64,000 nt of DNA. Origin: JAEUJM01 sp041918615. Lineage in GTDB: Bacteria > Actinomycetota > Acidimicrobiia > Acidimicrobiales > DATDAH01. This document shows, in pieces, positions 46,044-54,590 of this stretch. Position numbers and translations under genes: made by a program. Numbering within the stretch: the first letter of the stretch is position 1; every line of letters starts with the position of its first letter. Below the pieces are notes generated by a model. It was not told where the DNA came from. It did not search any database and worked only from the letters and a program-made list of their open reading frames with translations. Location of the stretch: the NCBI GenBank assembly GCA_041918615.1, contig JAYRVH010000089.1, forward strand, positions 26,218 to 90,217, read 5' to 3'.

Positions 46044-46846
46044 GGCGACACCAGCTCGGCCACGGTCGGACCGGTGCCGTCCACGGCCCGGCCCGCCGCC
46101 ACGACCTCGTCTGCCAGCGCCCGGAAGCGCCGGTTCTCGCCACCGCCGGTGGACTGGTTGCCGTACCAGGCCGCCTCGAAGATCAGGGTCGCGCCCGCGA
46201 ACGCGCGGGCGACGCCCGGCAGCGCGGCGGCCACCTCGGCCCGATACTCCCCGGTTGTCCGACCAGGGACATCGTCCACGTGGCCCTGTGCCACCAGCGT
46301 TCCCACCAGCGCACGGAACCGGCATCGGAGGGCCGCCTTCCATTCGCCCTCCCCCTCGAGACGATCGGCCTCGGCGTCCCACTCGTCGGGCCGCCGCGAC
46401 CGCTCGACGGTGATCCCCGTCACCTGACGCGGGTCGGCCTGCACCGTACGACCCAGGCGGGCGAGGAAGAATGCGATCGCGGCGATGGCGCCGAGCAGGA
46501 TCAGCCACCCCAGGACGGACGCGCCGTCCCCCGACACCAACCGCTGGAGAACGCGGCCGATCTGCTCCTGCAGCCAGGACTGCGCCTTGTCGACGATGCT
46601 GGGCTCGGGGCGCTGGAACTCGGGCCGGGCCAACACCTCGTCCGCCTGCCGGCGGACCGCTTCAGGCGGCGCCGAGGGCGGCGGCAGGTCGCTCGTCGCC
46701 GCGGAGGCGGTGGCCGTGAGGGCGACCAGGCCGACCACGACCGCTCCGACAAGCCGCCTCACCGAAGCGCCCGAGAGGGCTCTGGCGCGGATTGCTGCGA
46801 CCCGTCCACCACTGGTACCGAGCTCTGCGGCACGACTACCCCGCAC
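46040..46846 (-). CDS. DUF4129 domain membrane protein
   Basis: 268 residues. A signal-like helix (LVGAVVVGLVALTATASAA, near 32-50) is followed by a short extracytoplasmic helix pair, a second TM helix (VLGWLILLGAIAAIAFFLARLG, near 110-132), and a C-terminal cytosolic domain. That domain has EGEWKAALRCRFRALVGTLV and TTGEYRAEVAAALP followed by FEAAWYG, the DUF4129 signature. GTG at 46846 overlaps the upstream membrane-protein stop by 11 nt, and the stop overlaps the DUF4350 start. It is the second of the five coupled genes of the MoxR cluster. Confidence 0.87.
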   Translation of the reverse strand: MRGSRAAELGTSGGRVAAIRARALSGASVRRLVGAVVVGLVALTATASAATSDLPPPSAPPEAVRRQADEVLARPEFQRPEPSIVDKAQSWLQEQIGRVLQRLVSGDGASVLGWLILLGAIAAIAFFLARLGRTVQADPRQVTGITVERSRRPDEWDAEADRLEGEGEWKAALRCRFRALVGTLVAQGHVDDVPGRTTGEYRAEVAAALPGVARAFAGATLIFEAAWYGNQSTGGGENRRFRALADEVVAAGRAVDGTGPTVAELVSP

Positions 46847-47672
46847 CGGTGAAGTGCTCGTCGGCGTCGAGCTGCAGGTCGAGGCCCTCGGTGCGGACGC
46901 GGAGGTCGAGGTAGAGCACCACGGCGAAGCCGGCGAGGAACGACGTGGTGATCAGGCTGGTGAGGCTGTTGCCGATCGCCAGCAGGATCCAACCGAGGTC
47001 GGAGCCGAGCGCCTGGGCCAGGAGCTGCGGCAGCAGGGGAAGCATGAGGCTCAGGACGTACTGCACGAACGTCGCCGCCAGGACGGCGAGCACGACCGGC
47101 CCGAACCGGGGGCCGACCAGGCCGGCCGACCGCCGGAGGCCTTCGACGGGGCCCAGGTCCTCGAGCACGATGGCCGGTGCCGCCACCTGGAACAGCGCCA
47201 TGAGGAGCAGCGCCGGCACGAGCAGGGCGACGAGACCCAGGCCCTCGGCCACGTGGGAGAGGAACCAGGCGATCAGGAGCACCCACCACTTCCGCCCCGC
47301 GGCGCGCAGCGCCTCGCGGGTGGTCACGTCGCCACCGGCCCGCCAGGCCGCCACGAGACGGGCGAGGGCACCGGCGACGAACGGCAGGACCATCGACGGG
47401 AGCAGGGCGACGAGGAACACGATGCCCGAGCCCGACGAGCGTTGGCCGGTGGCACCTCCGGCCAGCGAGGGATCGTTCAGGAGTTGGGTGAGGCTCGTGT
47501 CGCTCAACAGGCCCCGCTGCACGAATGCCGACGCCAGCTGCGTGGGGATCACGAACACCGCGGTGATGGCGAGCACGGCGCGTGGACGGGCCTTGAGGAC
47601 CGACACGGCCGCGTCGAGCAGCTCGCCCAGGGCGAGGGGCCGAAGGGTCTGTGATGCATCGCCGCCGTCCAC
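46836..47672 (-). CDS. polytopic membrane protein, first gene of the MoxR cluster
   Basis: 278 residues. It begins with LRPLALGELLDAAVSVLKARPR, a pattern seen in membrane proteins related to the glycerophosphodiesterase membrane domain, followed by five or six hydrophobic helices (for example VFLVALLPSMVLPFVAGALARL and LVALLVPALLLMALFQVAAPAIVLE). The repeated VVLEDLGPVEGLRRSAGL-like loop is typical of this group of proteins. GTG at 47672 is chosen; a GTG at 47705 would overlap the divergent methyltransferase promoter. No catalytic motif is visible. It is probably a scaffold or transporter-like partner in the MoxR cluster, function unknown. Confidence 0.75.
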   Translation of the reverse strand: MDGGDASQTLRPLALGELLDAAVSVLKARPRAVLAITAVFVIPTQLASAFVQRGLLSDTSLTQLLNDPSLAGGATGQRSSGSGIVFLVALLPSMVLPFVAGALARLVAAWRAGGDVTTREALRAAGRKWWVLLIAWFLSHVAEGLGLVALLVPALLLMALFQVAAPAIVLEDLGPVEGLRRSAGLVGPRFGPVVLAVLAATFVQYVLSLMLPLLPQLLAQALGSDLGWILLAIGNSLTSLITTSFLAGFAVVLYLDLRVRTEGLDLQLDADEHFTGAG

Positions 47673-47712
47673 GCCTGCATTGTTGCCGCTCCGCGTGGGC
47701 CACACTGGCGAG

Positions 47713-48489
47713 GTGCATGGATTCCGGCCGGACAGCTACGGCGACTCGTTCGCCGACATCTACGACGAGTGGTACCAGGACGTCTCCGACGCCGAAGGCA
47801 CCGTCGCCTTCCTCCTCGACCTCGCGAACGGGCGACCGGTGCACGAGCTGGGCATCGGCACGGGTCGGATCGCGCTTCCCCTCGCCGCCGCCGGGGTGGC
47901 AGTGAGCGGTATCGACGCGTCCGAGCCGATGGTCGCGCTGCTCCGGGCCAAGGAAGGGGGCGAGTCGGTCGAGGTCGTCATCGGCGACATGGCCGAGGTC
48001 GGCACCCTGGCCCCGCCCCCCGGGGCCCGGTTCGGGGTGATGTTCGTGGCCTTCAACACGTTCTTCAACCTCACCTCCCGCGAGGCCCAGCAGCGCTGCC
48101 TCGACGGGGTGGCGTCCCGCCTCGCTCCCGGCGGTCGCTTCGTGCTCGAGGCCTTCGTCCCCGCCGACCACACCTACGACGTGGACGACTGGAGCGGCCC
48201 GGTCGGCGTCCGATCGATCGAATACGACCGGGTGGTCCTCTCGGTGAGTCGCCGCGACATCGGGAGCCAGATCCTGACGGGCCAGTACGTGGAGCTGAGC
48301 GAGGCCGGCGGCGTGCGCCTGCGGCCCTGGGTGATCCGCTACGCGGCCCCCGCCGAGCTCGACGCGATGGCCGCGACAGCCGGCCTCGAGCTCGTTTCGC
48401 GACACTCGGGGTGGCGCGGCGAGCCGTTCACCGCCAGCAGCCCGCACCACGTGTCGGTGTACCGCTCGGCGGGCGCCCCCGGCGAGTGA
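47713..48489 (+). CDS. class I SAM-dependent methyltransferase
   Basis: 258 residues. Motif I is VHELGIGTGRIALPLAA (43-59), the acidic ribose-binding residue is in VSGIDASEPMVALL, and motif II/III areas read IGDMAEVG and RLAPGGRFVLEAFVP. N-terminal DSYGDSFADIYDEWYQD is common in small-molecule methyltransferases of the UbiE/CmoA-like type. The substrate cannot be told. A CACACT hexamer lies 6 nt before the GTG at 47713, compatible with leaderless transcription. Its stop overlaps the PAP2 start by 4 bases (GTGA), so the two are cotranslated. Confidence 0.85.
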   Translation: MHGFRPDSYGDSFADIYDEWYQDVSDAEGTVAFLLDLANGRPVHELGIGTGRIALPLAAAGVAVSGIDASEPMVALLRAKEGGESVEVVIGDMAEVGTLAPPPGARFGVMFVAFNTFFNLTSREAQQRCLDGVASRLAPGGRFVLEAFVPADHTYDVDDWSGPVGVRSIEYDRVVLSVSRRDIGSQILTGQYVELSEAGGVRLRPWVIRYAAPAELDAMAATAGLELVSRHSGWRGEPFTASSPHHVSVYRSAGAPGE

Positions 48490-49109
48490 ACCGCAGGGCG
48501 CGGCGGCCCGATCCCGCCCTGATCGCCCCCGCCGCCGTGCTCCTCGTGACGGCCGCGGTCGCGGCACGTGACCGCCTCGTCGTGGGTGAGGCCGCGCTGG
48601 TCGAGGGGATCAACGGCAGCGTGGTGCTCGGCTTCTGGCCACTCCATCAGATGCTCCTCGCCACCATGGCCGTGGGGACGCTCGTCGGCGTCGTGGCCGT
48701 CGCCGCGGTCATGGCCGTCGCGCTCAAGCCGTGGCAGCCGGCGGTCGGCGTGCTGGTGGCGGGCCTGCTCGGGTGGGGCGGCGCGAAGGTGCTGAAGGAG
48801 ATCGTCGGCCGCGGTCGACCGGTCGAGCTGATGGATGCCCGGTCGCTGGACATCTCCGGTGGCTACGCGGCGATCACCGGGGCGGGCTACCCGTCGGGCC
48901 ACACCTCCGTGGCCTTCGCGGTGGCCACAGTCGTCGCTGCCTGGGTGCCGCGGCGCTACCGCTGGCTCCCGTGGGTGACCGCCGCCCTGGTCGGGGTCGC
49001 CCGGGTCCATGTGGCCGCCCACTTCCCGCTCGACGTCATCGGTGGTGCCGCCCTGGGGATCCTGATCGGGGGAATCGTCAACCTCGCCCTCCCCGAACCG
49101 GCAGCCTGA
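48486..49109 (+). CDS. PAP2 family phosphatase (membrane)
   Basis: 207 residues with five hydrophobic segments. The three catalytic motifs of type 2 phosphatidic acid phosphatases are present: KEIVGRGRPVE (K-x6-RP), PSGHTS, and ARVHVAAHFPLDVIGG (R-x5-H-x3-D). Such enzymes dephosphorylate lipid phosphates such as undecaprenyl diphosphate, phosphatidate or lipid-linked sugars at the outer membrane face. The first motif's R and the H of PSGH are intact, so it should be active. It is translationally coupled to the methyltransferase (GTGA overlap at 48486). Confidence 0.9.
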   Translation: MNRRARRPDPALIAPAAVLLVTAAVAARDRLVVGEAALVEGINGSVVLGFWPLHQMLLATMAVGTLVGVVAVAAVMAVALKPWQPAVGVLVAGLLGWGGAKVLKEIVGRGRPVELMDARSLDISGGYAAITGAGYPSGHTSVAFAVATVVAAWVPRRYRWLPWVTAALVGVARVHVAAHFPLDVIGGAALGILIGGIVNLALPEPAA

Positions 49110-49178
49110 ACCGAGCCCTCTCGGTGCCCGTCCCGGCGCGCCGCTACCCGTAGGGGGACACACCCAGGAGCGGGGCCG

Positions 49179-49433
49179 TCAGAGGTGCGCGGCAGCCGCC
49201 GACTGGACAGCGGCCACGATCGGCCCCCAGTCCGCACCCTCGGTACGCCGCACCGTCACGAAGTCGTTGGTGGCAAAGACGGCGACGACACCGTCGGTGG
49301 CGAGGACCGCGACCACGAACGGGTCGTCGGACTCGTCGCCGGCCGACACGTTGATCATCTCGGGCAGCGTGCGGTCGAGGGTGAACTTCATGGCATCGGG
49401 GTTTGGTGTCGGTGACGGGTCAGCGGTGGCCAT
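49179..49433 (-). CDS. NifU N-terminal domain (Nfu scaffold N-domain) protein
   Basis: 84 residues, essentially only the Nfu/NifU N-terminal domain: TPNPDAMKFTLDRTLPE near the start, then VVAVLATDGVVAVFATNDFVTVRR. Fused Nfu proteins carry this domain before a CxxC domain; here it stands alone. It has no cysteine and cannot hold a cluster by itself. ATG 49433 is the natural start; the longer frame adds only MSVRLFA. A separate CxxC domain protein is encoded at 54208-54483, so the pair may act together. It diverges from the SRPBCC gene over 24 bp. Confidence 0.85.
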   Translation of the reverse strand: MATADPSPTPNPDAMKFTLDRTLPEMINVSAGDESDDPFVVAVLATDGVVAVFATNDFVTVRRTEGADWGPIVAAVQSAAAAHL

Positions 49434-49445
49434 AGCAAACAACCG

Positions 49446-49451
49446 TACGCT
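49446..49451 (+). promoter_or_regulatory. -10 box of a leaderless promoter (SRPBCC gene)
   Basis: TACGCT fits TANNNT and ends 6 nt before the ATG at 49458, with no Shine-Dalgarno in the 24-bp divergent gap. The opposite strand carries a TACGGT 8 nt from the NifU-N start, so both genes may be leaderless. Confidence 0.55.
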
Positions 49452-49457
49452 CACCCC

Positions 49458-49898
49458 ATGGCCGAGATCTGTGTCGAGACCACGATCGATGCGTCACCCC
49501 AGGCAGTATGGGCCGCCATAGACGACGTGCGCACCCACCCGCGATGGATGGAGGACGCCCGGGCCGTCCGGCTCACCTCGGCCGCGACGCAGGGCGTCGG
49601 CACCACCTTCGACTGCGACACGAAGGTGGGGCCCTTCCGGCTCACCGACCGCATGGAGATCACCAGGTGGGACGTCGACACCGCCATGGGTGTTCGCCAC
49701 GTCGGCCTCGTCCGGGGCGAGGGCGAGTTCGTGCTCCAGCCGGCGGGCCCCGGTCGCACCACATTCAGGTGGACCGAGGAACTGCACTTCCCCGTGTGGA
49801 TGGCCGGAGCGCTGGGGGCACGGCTGGGCGCCCCGGTGCTTCGACGCATCTGGCGGCGGAACCTGGCCAACCTCAAGGAGCTGGTCGAGGCGGGCTGA
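49458..49898 (+). CDS. SRPBCC superfamily protein (polyketide cyclase/dehydrase-like)
   Basis: 146 residues of the START/Bet v 1-like helix-grip fold. It begins ICVETTIDASPQAVWAAIDDVRTHPRWMEDARA, the classic N-terminal strand-helix of the family. The middle has TTFDCDTKVGPFRLTDRMEITRW, and the C-terminal long helix is RLGAPVLRRIWRRNLANLKELV. Such proteins bind hydrophobic ligands; enzymatic activity is uncertain. It converges with the rhomboid gene over 13 bp. No genetic partner suggests the ligand. Confidence 0.85.
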   Translation: MAEICVETTIDASPQAVWAAIDDVRTHPRWMEDARAVRLTSAATQGVGTTFDCDTKVGPFRLTDRMEITRWDVDTAMGVRHVGLVRGEGEFVLQPAGPGRTTFRWTEELHFPVWMAGALGARLGAPVLRRIWRRNLANLKELVEAG

Positions 49899-49911
49899 CC
49901 GAGGTCGGCGC

Positions 49912-50757
49912 TCAGATCCCCGTCCCGCCGGCCACGGCCAGACAGCCCACGAACATCGCACCCGTGAGCGCGAGGCAGAGCGCGATCGCCACCGCGTCGG
50001 ACGGCAACCGACGGCGGAGGACGATCAAGATGCCGCCGGCGGCCATGCCCCCGAGCAGCCCACCGACGTGACCCCCGATCGAGATGCCGGGCACCAGGAA
50101 CGTGAGCACCAGGTTCATGACCAGCAGACCACCGATTCCCGACTGCCACGGGCTGACGCCGTTGGCCTTCTGGCCGACGATGGCCGCCCCCATGAGGCCG
50201 AACACCGCGCCCGATGCACCGACCGTGAGGACGTTGGGGTCGATCAGGAGCACACCGAACGACCCCGCCACCAACGACGTGACGTAGATCGTGAGGAACG
50301 AGGCCCGGCCCACGCTCGGCTCGAGCATCGAGCCCAGGAGCCACAGCATGAACATGTTGAACCCGAGGTGGATCAGGTCGGCGTGGAGGAAGCCGGAGGT
50401 GAAGATGCGGTACCACTCGCCGGCGTCGACCCCGATCGCCGTGATCCCGTCGAAGGTGCCCGAGCCCACCAACCCGCCGCGCCGTCCCAGCGAGTCCGCG
50501 CCCCGGAACCCGAGACCGACCACGTAGACGGCCACGTTGACGGCGATGAGCACCTGGGTGACGATCGGGCGGGTCGGGGCGAGGGCGGCGGCCCCCTGGT
50601 AGACCCGCTGGCGCCCCGAGCGGGCGCACTCGGGGCAGTGGAAGCCCACTGACGCCTGCTTCATGCATTTCGGGCAGATCGGGCGATCGCAGCGCTGGCA
50701 GGTGACGCCGGCCCGCTGGTCGGGGTGGCGGTAACAGGTGGTCACCTCGGTTGGCAC
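49912..50757 (-). CDS. rhomboid family intramembrane serine protease with zinc-finger N-terminus
   Basis: 281 residues. The N-terminal 45 residues hold C8, H11, C20, C23, C28, C31, H40, C41 and C44 (GVTCQRCDRPICPKCM, FHCPEC), a B-box-like zinc-binding module often seen on actinobacterial rhomboids. Six or seven TM helices follow. The catalytic pair is S182 in VGASGAVFG and H230 in ISIGGHVGGLLGG; the conserved HLGFNMFML is present. It should cleave TM segments of unknown membrane substrates. GTG start at 50757; 223 bp lie upstream before the divergent MBOAT gene. Confidence 0.92.
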   Translation of the reverse strand: MPTEVTTCYRHPDQRAGVTCQRCDRPICPKCMKQASVGFHCPECARSGRQRVYQGAAALAPTRPIVTQVLIAVNVAVYVVGLGFRGADSLGRRGGLVGSGTFDGITAIGVDAGEWYRIFTSGFLHADLIHLGFNMFMLWLLGSMLEPSVGRASFLTIYVTSLVAGSFGVLLIDPNVLTVGASGAVFGLMGAAIVGQKANGVSPWQSGIGGLLVMNLVLTFLVPGISIGGHVGGLLGGMAAGGILIVLRRRLPSDAVAIALCLALTGAMFVGCLAVAGGTGI

Positions 50758-50980
50758 TCTGCGAACCTATCGGGCGAGGAGGCCGGCAACAGCGCGACGA
50801 GGAGCCCATGCGATCGTGGAGCACGAGCAGGAAGGTGGACGGCACCCCGACCTCCCTCGTCGAGGGGACCGATCCCCAGCTCAGCCAATTCCCGGCAACC
50901 GCCTGAAGGCGTACCCTCACGTCGGCGTGAGCACCAAAGCCCTCGCCCGCACCCCCCTGACTCCCTGCCGCTGAGATCCC

Positions 50981-52405
50981 GTGGTCTTCAACTCCCTCCA
51001 GTACGCGGTCTTCCTGCCCGTCGTCTTCGTCGTCTACTGGCGGCTGAAGCGACGCGGCCAGAACCTGTTCCTGCTGGGTGCTTCCTGGCTCTTCTACGGC
51101 CTGTGGGACTGGCGGTTCCTCGGCCTGATGTGGCTGACGACGGCGGTCGACTACACGGTGGGCCGCTACCTCGCCACGCACGACGACGACAGCCAGAGGA
51201 AGCACGCGTTCGCGATCAGCCTCGGCCTGAACCTGGTGGTGCTCGGGTTCTTCAAGTACTTCAACTTCTTCCTCGGCTCGGCGGCCGACCTGCTCGATGC
51301 CGTCGGGTTGCAGGCGAACGAACCGGCGCTGCGCGTGCTGCTCCCGATCGGCATCAGCTTCTACACGTTCCACGGGATCTCGTACACCTTCGACGTCTAC
51401 CGCCGCGACATCGAGCCGGCCCACAACGTGCTCGACTTCGCCGTCTTCGTCGCCTACTTCCCCCAGCTGGTGGCCGGGCCGATCGGCCGGGCCCACATCC
51501 AGCTCCCGCAGTTCGAGCACGACCGACCGCCCCTCCGGTGGGAGCAGGCCCGATCGGGACTGGCGCTGATCCTCCTCGGCCTGTTCAAGAAGATCGTGAT
51601 CGCCGACGCCCTGGCCCCGTACGTCAACGACGTCTTCGCTCGACCGGGCGACTTCTCCTGGATCACCCTGGTGGCCGGCACGTGGGGATTCGCGCTCCAG
51701 ATCTACGGCGACTTCGCCGGGTACTCCGACATCGCCCGAGGCTCGTCGCGTCTGCTCGGCATCGAGCTGCCGATCAACTTCGAGCAGCCGTACCTCTCGC
51801 GCAACCCGACCGTCTTCTGGCGCACCTGGCACATCTCGCTGTCGAACTGGCTGCGCGACTACCTGTACATCCCGCTCGGCGGCAACCGCGGCAAGCGCTC
51901 GGCCACCTACCGGAACCTCATGCTGACGATGCTCATCGGCGGCCTGTGGCACGGGGCCGCCTGGACCTTCGTGGCCTGGGGCGGGCTTCAGGGCATCTAT
52001 CTGTGCGCCCATCGCTTCTACCAGGAGCGCACCCACTCCGTCGGCGCGCACAATCGACCGGGCCGATTCCGGCTCACCGACATCGCGCCGGCGATCGTCA
52101 CCTTCCAGTTCGTGTGCCTGGCCTGGATCTTCTTCCGCTCGGCGTCGTTCCAGCAGGCCTTCGACGTGATCGGGGGCATCGTCACCCTGCAGGGCGGCGA
52201 GGTCGACGGCGCCTTCCTGGCCCTGCTCGCGCTGCTCGCCACCTTCAGCGTCGCCATCGACGTGAGCCAGCGCAACCGCGAGACCCAGACCCCGATGCTC
52301 GCCCTGCGTCCCGCGCTGCAAGGACTGCTCTACGGCTCGTTCGTCGTCGCCATCATCCTGTTCAGTGGCGGCGACTCCGTACCGTTCATCTACTTCCAGT
52401 TCTAA
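50981..52405 (+). CDS. MBOAT family O-acyltransferase (AlgI/DltB-like)
   Basis: 474 residues with ten or more hydrophobic helices. It has FYGLWDWRFLGLMWLTTAVDYTVG, LGLNLVVLGFFKYFNFF, PIGISFYTFHGISYTFDVYR, and the catalytic histidine region LTMLIGGLWHGAAWTFVAWGGLQG. This is the AlgI branch of membrane-bound O-acyltransferases, which move acetyl groups across the membrane for O-acetylation of polysaccharides or cell-wall polymers. Its usual partner, an AlgJ/AlgX-like SGNH acetyltransferase, is not adjacent. GTG start at 50981. Its stop overlaps the end of the convergent enoyl-CoA hydratase gene by 4 bases. Confidence 0.9.
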   Translation: MVFNSLQYAVFLPVVFVVYWRLKRRGQNLFLLGASWLFYGLWDWRFLGLMWLTTAVDYTVGRYLATHDDDSQRKHAFAISLGLNLVVLGFFKYFNFFLGSAADLLDAVGLQANEPALRVLLPIGISFYTFHGISYTFDVYRRDIEPAHNVLDFAVFVAYFPQLVAGPIGRAHIQLPQFEHDRPPLRWEQARSGLALILLGLFKKIVIADALAPYVNDVFARPGDFSWITLVAGTWGFALQIYGDFAGYSDIARGSSRLLGIELPINFEQPYLSRNPTVFWRTWHISLSNWLRDYLYIPLGGNRGKRSATYRNLMLTMLIGGLWHGAAWTFVAWGGLQGIYLCAHRFYQERTHSVGAHNRPGRFRLTDIAPAIVTFQFVCLAWIFFRSASFQQAFDVIGGIVTLQGGEVDGAFLALLALLATFSVAIDVSQRNRETQTPMLALRPALQGLLYGSFVVAIILFSGGDSVPFIYFQF

Positions 52406-53148
52406 CAGCCGGTGAAGGTGGCCTTGCCGGGCCCGTGCTCGAGGAACGACGCCACGCCGATCGCGGCATCGTCGGTCGTGAACACGTCGGCGAACGCGTC
52501 CTGCTCGGACACGGCACCGTCGATGGCGGCCTTGGCCAGCGCCTGGGCGGCCACAGGCCCCGCCGCCAGCTCGGCGGCCCGGGCGAGGGCCCGGGCATGC
52601 AGGTCGTCGCCGGGCACCACCTCGTCGACGAGGCCCACGGCGAGCGCTTCATCGGCCTTCACCTGGCGGCCGGTGAAGATGAGCTCCTTGGCCAGCGACG
52701 GCCCCACGAGACGGGGCAGCCGTTGGGTGCCTCCCCCGCCGGGGATGATGCCGAGCAGGATCTCGGGCTGGCCGAAGGTGGCCCGTTCGGACGCGATCCG
52801 GAAGTCACAGGCCATCGCCAGCTCGCAGCCGCCACCGAGCGCATAGCCGCTCACGGCGGCGATGGTGGCCCGGGGGAACGCGGCCACGGCATCGAGCACC
52901 CGGTGGAAGGTGGCGGCGATGGCCGCTGCCCGCGCCGCCGAGAACTCGCTCACGTCGGCCCCGGCGGCGAAGAGGCGGTCGCCGCCGGTGACCACCACCG
53001 CGCCCGGCAGGTCGTCGGTCAGCGCGGCGAACACGTCACCCAGCTCGTTGAGCAGCGCTTGGCTCAAGGCGTTGACCTTGGGGTTGTCGAGCGTGACCAC
53101 GGCCACGCCGTCGTCCCGTCGTTCACATCGCACCAGTGCGTCGGCCAT
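52402..53148 (-). CDS. enoyl-CoA hydratase/isomerase family protein
   Basis: 248 residues, crotonase fold. The CoA-binding oxyanion segments are FAAGADVSEF (60-69) and GYALGGGCELAMACDFRIASERATFGQPEILLGIIPGGGGTQRLPRLVG. The two catalytic glutamates of crotonase correspond to the E in GCELAMACD and the E in GQPEILLG, both present, so hydratase activity is likely. It probably acts in beta-oxidation. ATG at 53148. It is separated from meaB by 53 bp on the same strand, so it could be cotranscribed. Its 3' end overlaps that of the MBOAT gene. Confidence 0.9.
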   Translation of the reverse strand: MADALVRCERRDDGVAVVTLDNPKVNALSQALLNELGDVFAALTDDLPGAVVVTGGDRLFAAGADVSEFSAARAAAIAATFHRVLDAVAAFPRATIAAVSGYALGGGCELAMACDFRIASERATFGQPEILLGIIPGGGGTQRLPRLVGPSLAKELIFTGRQVKADEALAVGLVDEVVPGDDLHARALARAAELAAGPVAAQALAKAAIDGAVSEQDAFADVFTTDDAAIGVASFLEHGPGKATFTGC

Positions 53149-53201
53149 GGCCGGTGACCTTACGCGTCGACGGCACGCCAGGATGCCCGAGCTCGGGCGG
53201 C

Positions 53202-54140
53202 CTACCCGAGGAGCTGGTCGGACGCGGCCCAGGGATCGAGGCGGCGGTGCAGGACGGCCTCGTGGAGGCGCTCGTAGTCGTCGCCCGCGCACAGCGCCCT
53301 CGCCCGCTCGTGCAGCCGCTCGGCGACGATGTCCTGGAGCTCGCGGGCGAGGCGTGCGGCACGGCGCTCCTCCAGGCGGCCGGACGCCGCCAGGTGGCGC
53401 TCGTGATCGCGGAGGGCCGCCCACAGGTCGTCGACGCCCGACTGTTCGAGGGCGATCGTCTCGACGATGGGCGGTCGCCACCCGTCGGCGGACGAGGACA
53501 GCTCGAGCATCTGGTCCAGGTCGCGCCGGGTGTCGGCGATGCCCGGACGATCGGCCTTGTTGATCACGAAGACGTCGGCCACCTCGAGCAGCCCCGCCTT
53601 CGCGGCCTGCACCTCGTCTCCCCAGCCCGGGTTGACCACCACGACCGTGGTGTCGGCCGACGAGGCCACCTCGACCTCGACCTGGCCGACGCCCACCGTC
53701 TCGATCAGGATCCGCTCGTGACCGGTGGCGTCGAGCACCCGGACGGCCTCGGGCGTCGCGAGGGCCAGGCCCCCCAGGTGACCGCGGGTCGCCATCGAGC
53801 GGATGAACACGCCCTCGTCGAGCACGTGCTCACCCATCCGCACCCGGTCCCCGAGGATGGCACCACCGGAGAACGGTGACGACGGGTCGATCGCCAGCAC
53901 GGCGACGCCGAGGTCGTCGGCCCGCATGACGCCGATGAGCGCACTGGTGAGCGTCGACTTGCCGGCCCCGGGGGCGCCCGTGATGCCGATGGTTCGCGCC
54001 GAGCCGCCGAGGGGGTACGTGAGCCGGCCCACCTCGCGGGCCGGTGCCCCGCCCCGCTCGACCATCGAGAGCAGTCGGGCCAGCGCCGTCCGGTTCCCGT
54101 CCCGCGCGCTCGCGATCAGCGCCGCAGCATCGTTCGTCAT
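53202..54140 (-). CDS. meaB: MeaB/ArgK-type GTPase, mutase chaperone
   Basis: 312 residues, a G3E GTPase. Walker A is GAPGAGKST (54-62), switch and base motifs are ETVGVGQVEVEVA and VINKADRPG, and RSMATRGHLGGL is the MeaB signature. MeaB protects B12-dependent acyl-CoA mutases and gates the transfer of adenosylcobalamin. The likely client is the mutase large subunit at 61051-62682, 7 kb away. It is also near an enoyl-CoA hydratase, in keeping with branched or odd-chain acyl-CoA breakdown. ATG at 54140 is followed by a normal N-terminal helical region. Confidence 0.95.
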   Translation of the reverse strand: MTNDAAALIASARDGNRTALARLLSMVERGGAPAREVGRLTYPLGGSARTIGITGAPGAGKSTLTSALIGVMRADDLGVAVLAIDPSSPFSGGAILGDRVRMGEHVLDEGVFIRSMATRGHLGGLALATPEAVRVLDATGHERILIETVGVGQVEVEVASSADTTVVVVNPGWGDEVQAAKAGLLEVADVFVINKADRPGIADTRRDLDQMLELSSSADGWRPPIVETIALEQSGVDDLWAALRDHERHLAASGRLEERRAARLARELQDIVAERLHERARALCAGDDYERLHEAVLHRRLDPWAASDQLLG

Positions 54141-54207
54141 GGTGCTGAGAGGCTACGCGGACGGCCGGGGTGACCCGGCCCGCCGCCCGGTGAAACGACG
54201 CTGCGGA

Positions 54208-54483
54208 TCAGAGCGAGACGACGGTTTCGTCGTTCTCGCCCAGGCTGATCACGCTCGTGACCCCGGCCACCCGGTCCTTGAGGATGCGCTCGACGCCCGC
54301 CTTCAGGGTGAGCGTCGACGCCGGGCAACTGACGCACGCACCCACCAACTCGACGGTGACCACCCCGCGGTCGTCGATGCCGTGGAAGAAGATGTCACCG
54401 CCGTCGGCCTGGACCGCCGGCCGGATGGCCTCGATGACCTCGCGCAGGCGCTCGTCGACGCTGCTGTCGTCCTGCTGCTCCAT
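54208..54483 (-). CDS. Nfu C-terminal domain (NifU-like) protein
   Basis: 91 residues. It has the NifU C-terminal domain with the cluster motif CVSC (C50, C53) in VELVGACVSCPASTLTLKAGVERILKD. This domain holds a [4Fe-4S] cluster between two subunits and passes it to target apoproteins. Here it lacks the N-terminal scaffold domain, which is encoded separately at 49179-49433. ATG 54483 (MEQQDDSS) is chosen over 54504, since the longer start adds only a few residues. It diverges from the 51-residue membrane protein gene. Confidence 0.92.
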   Translation of the reverse strand: MEQQDDSSVDERLREVIEAIRPAVQADGGDIFFHGIDDRGVVTVELVGACVSCPASTLTLKAGVERILKDRVAGVTSVISLGENDETVVSL

Positions 54484-54577
54484 CGTGGCGATTCTACCGG
54501 TCATGCCCGTGCAAACCCCGAGCTGGGGCGTCCTCTTCCCGACCTCTCCGGCACCGCGGTCACGCGCAAGGCCGAGG

Positions 54578-54583
54578 TACCCT
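54578..54583 (+). promoter_or_regulatory. -10 box of a leaderless promoter (51-residue protein)
   Basis: TACCCT fits TANNNT and is followed by 7 nt and the GTG at 54591. No Shine-Dalgarno sequence lies between them. Confidence 0.5.
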
Positions 54584-54590
54584 CACGGCG

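Noticed and set aside
50738..50974. Plus-strand frame of 78 codons between the rhomboid and MBOAT genes
   Set aside because: It overlaps the rhomboid start, is rich in Arg/Pro/His without a hydrophobic or domain pattern, and ends just before the MBOAT GTG.
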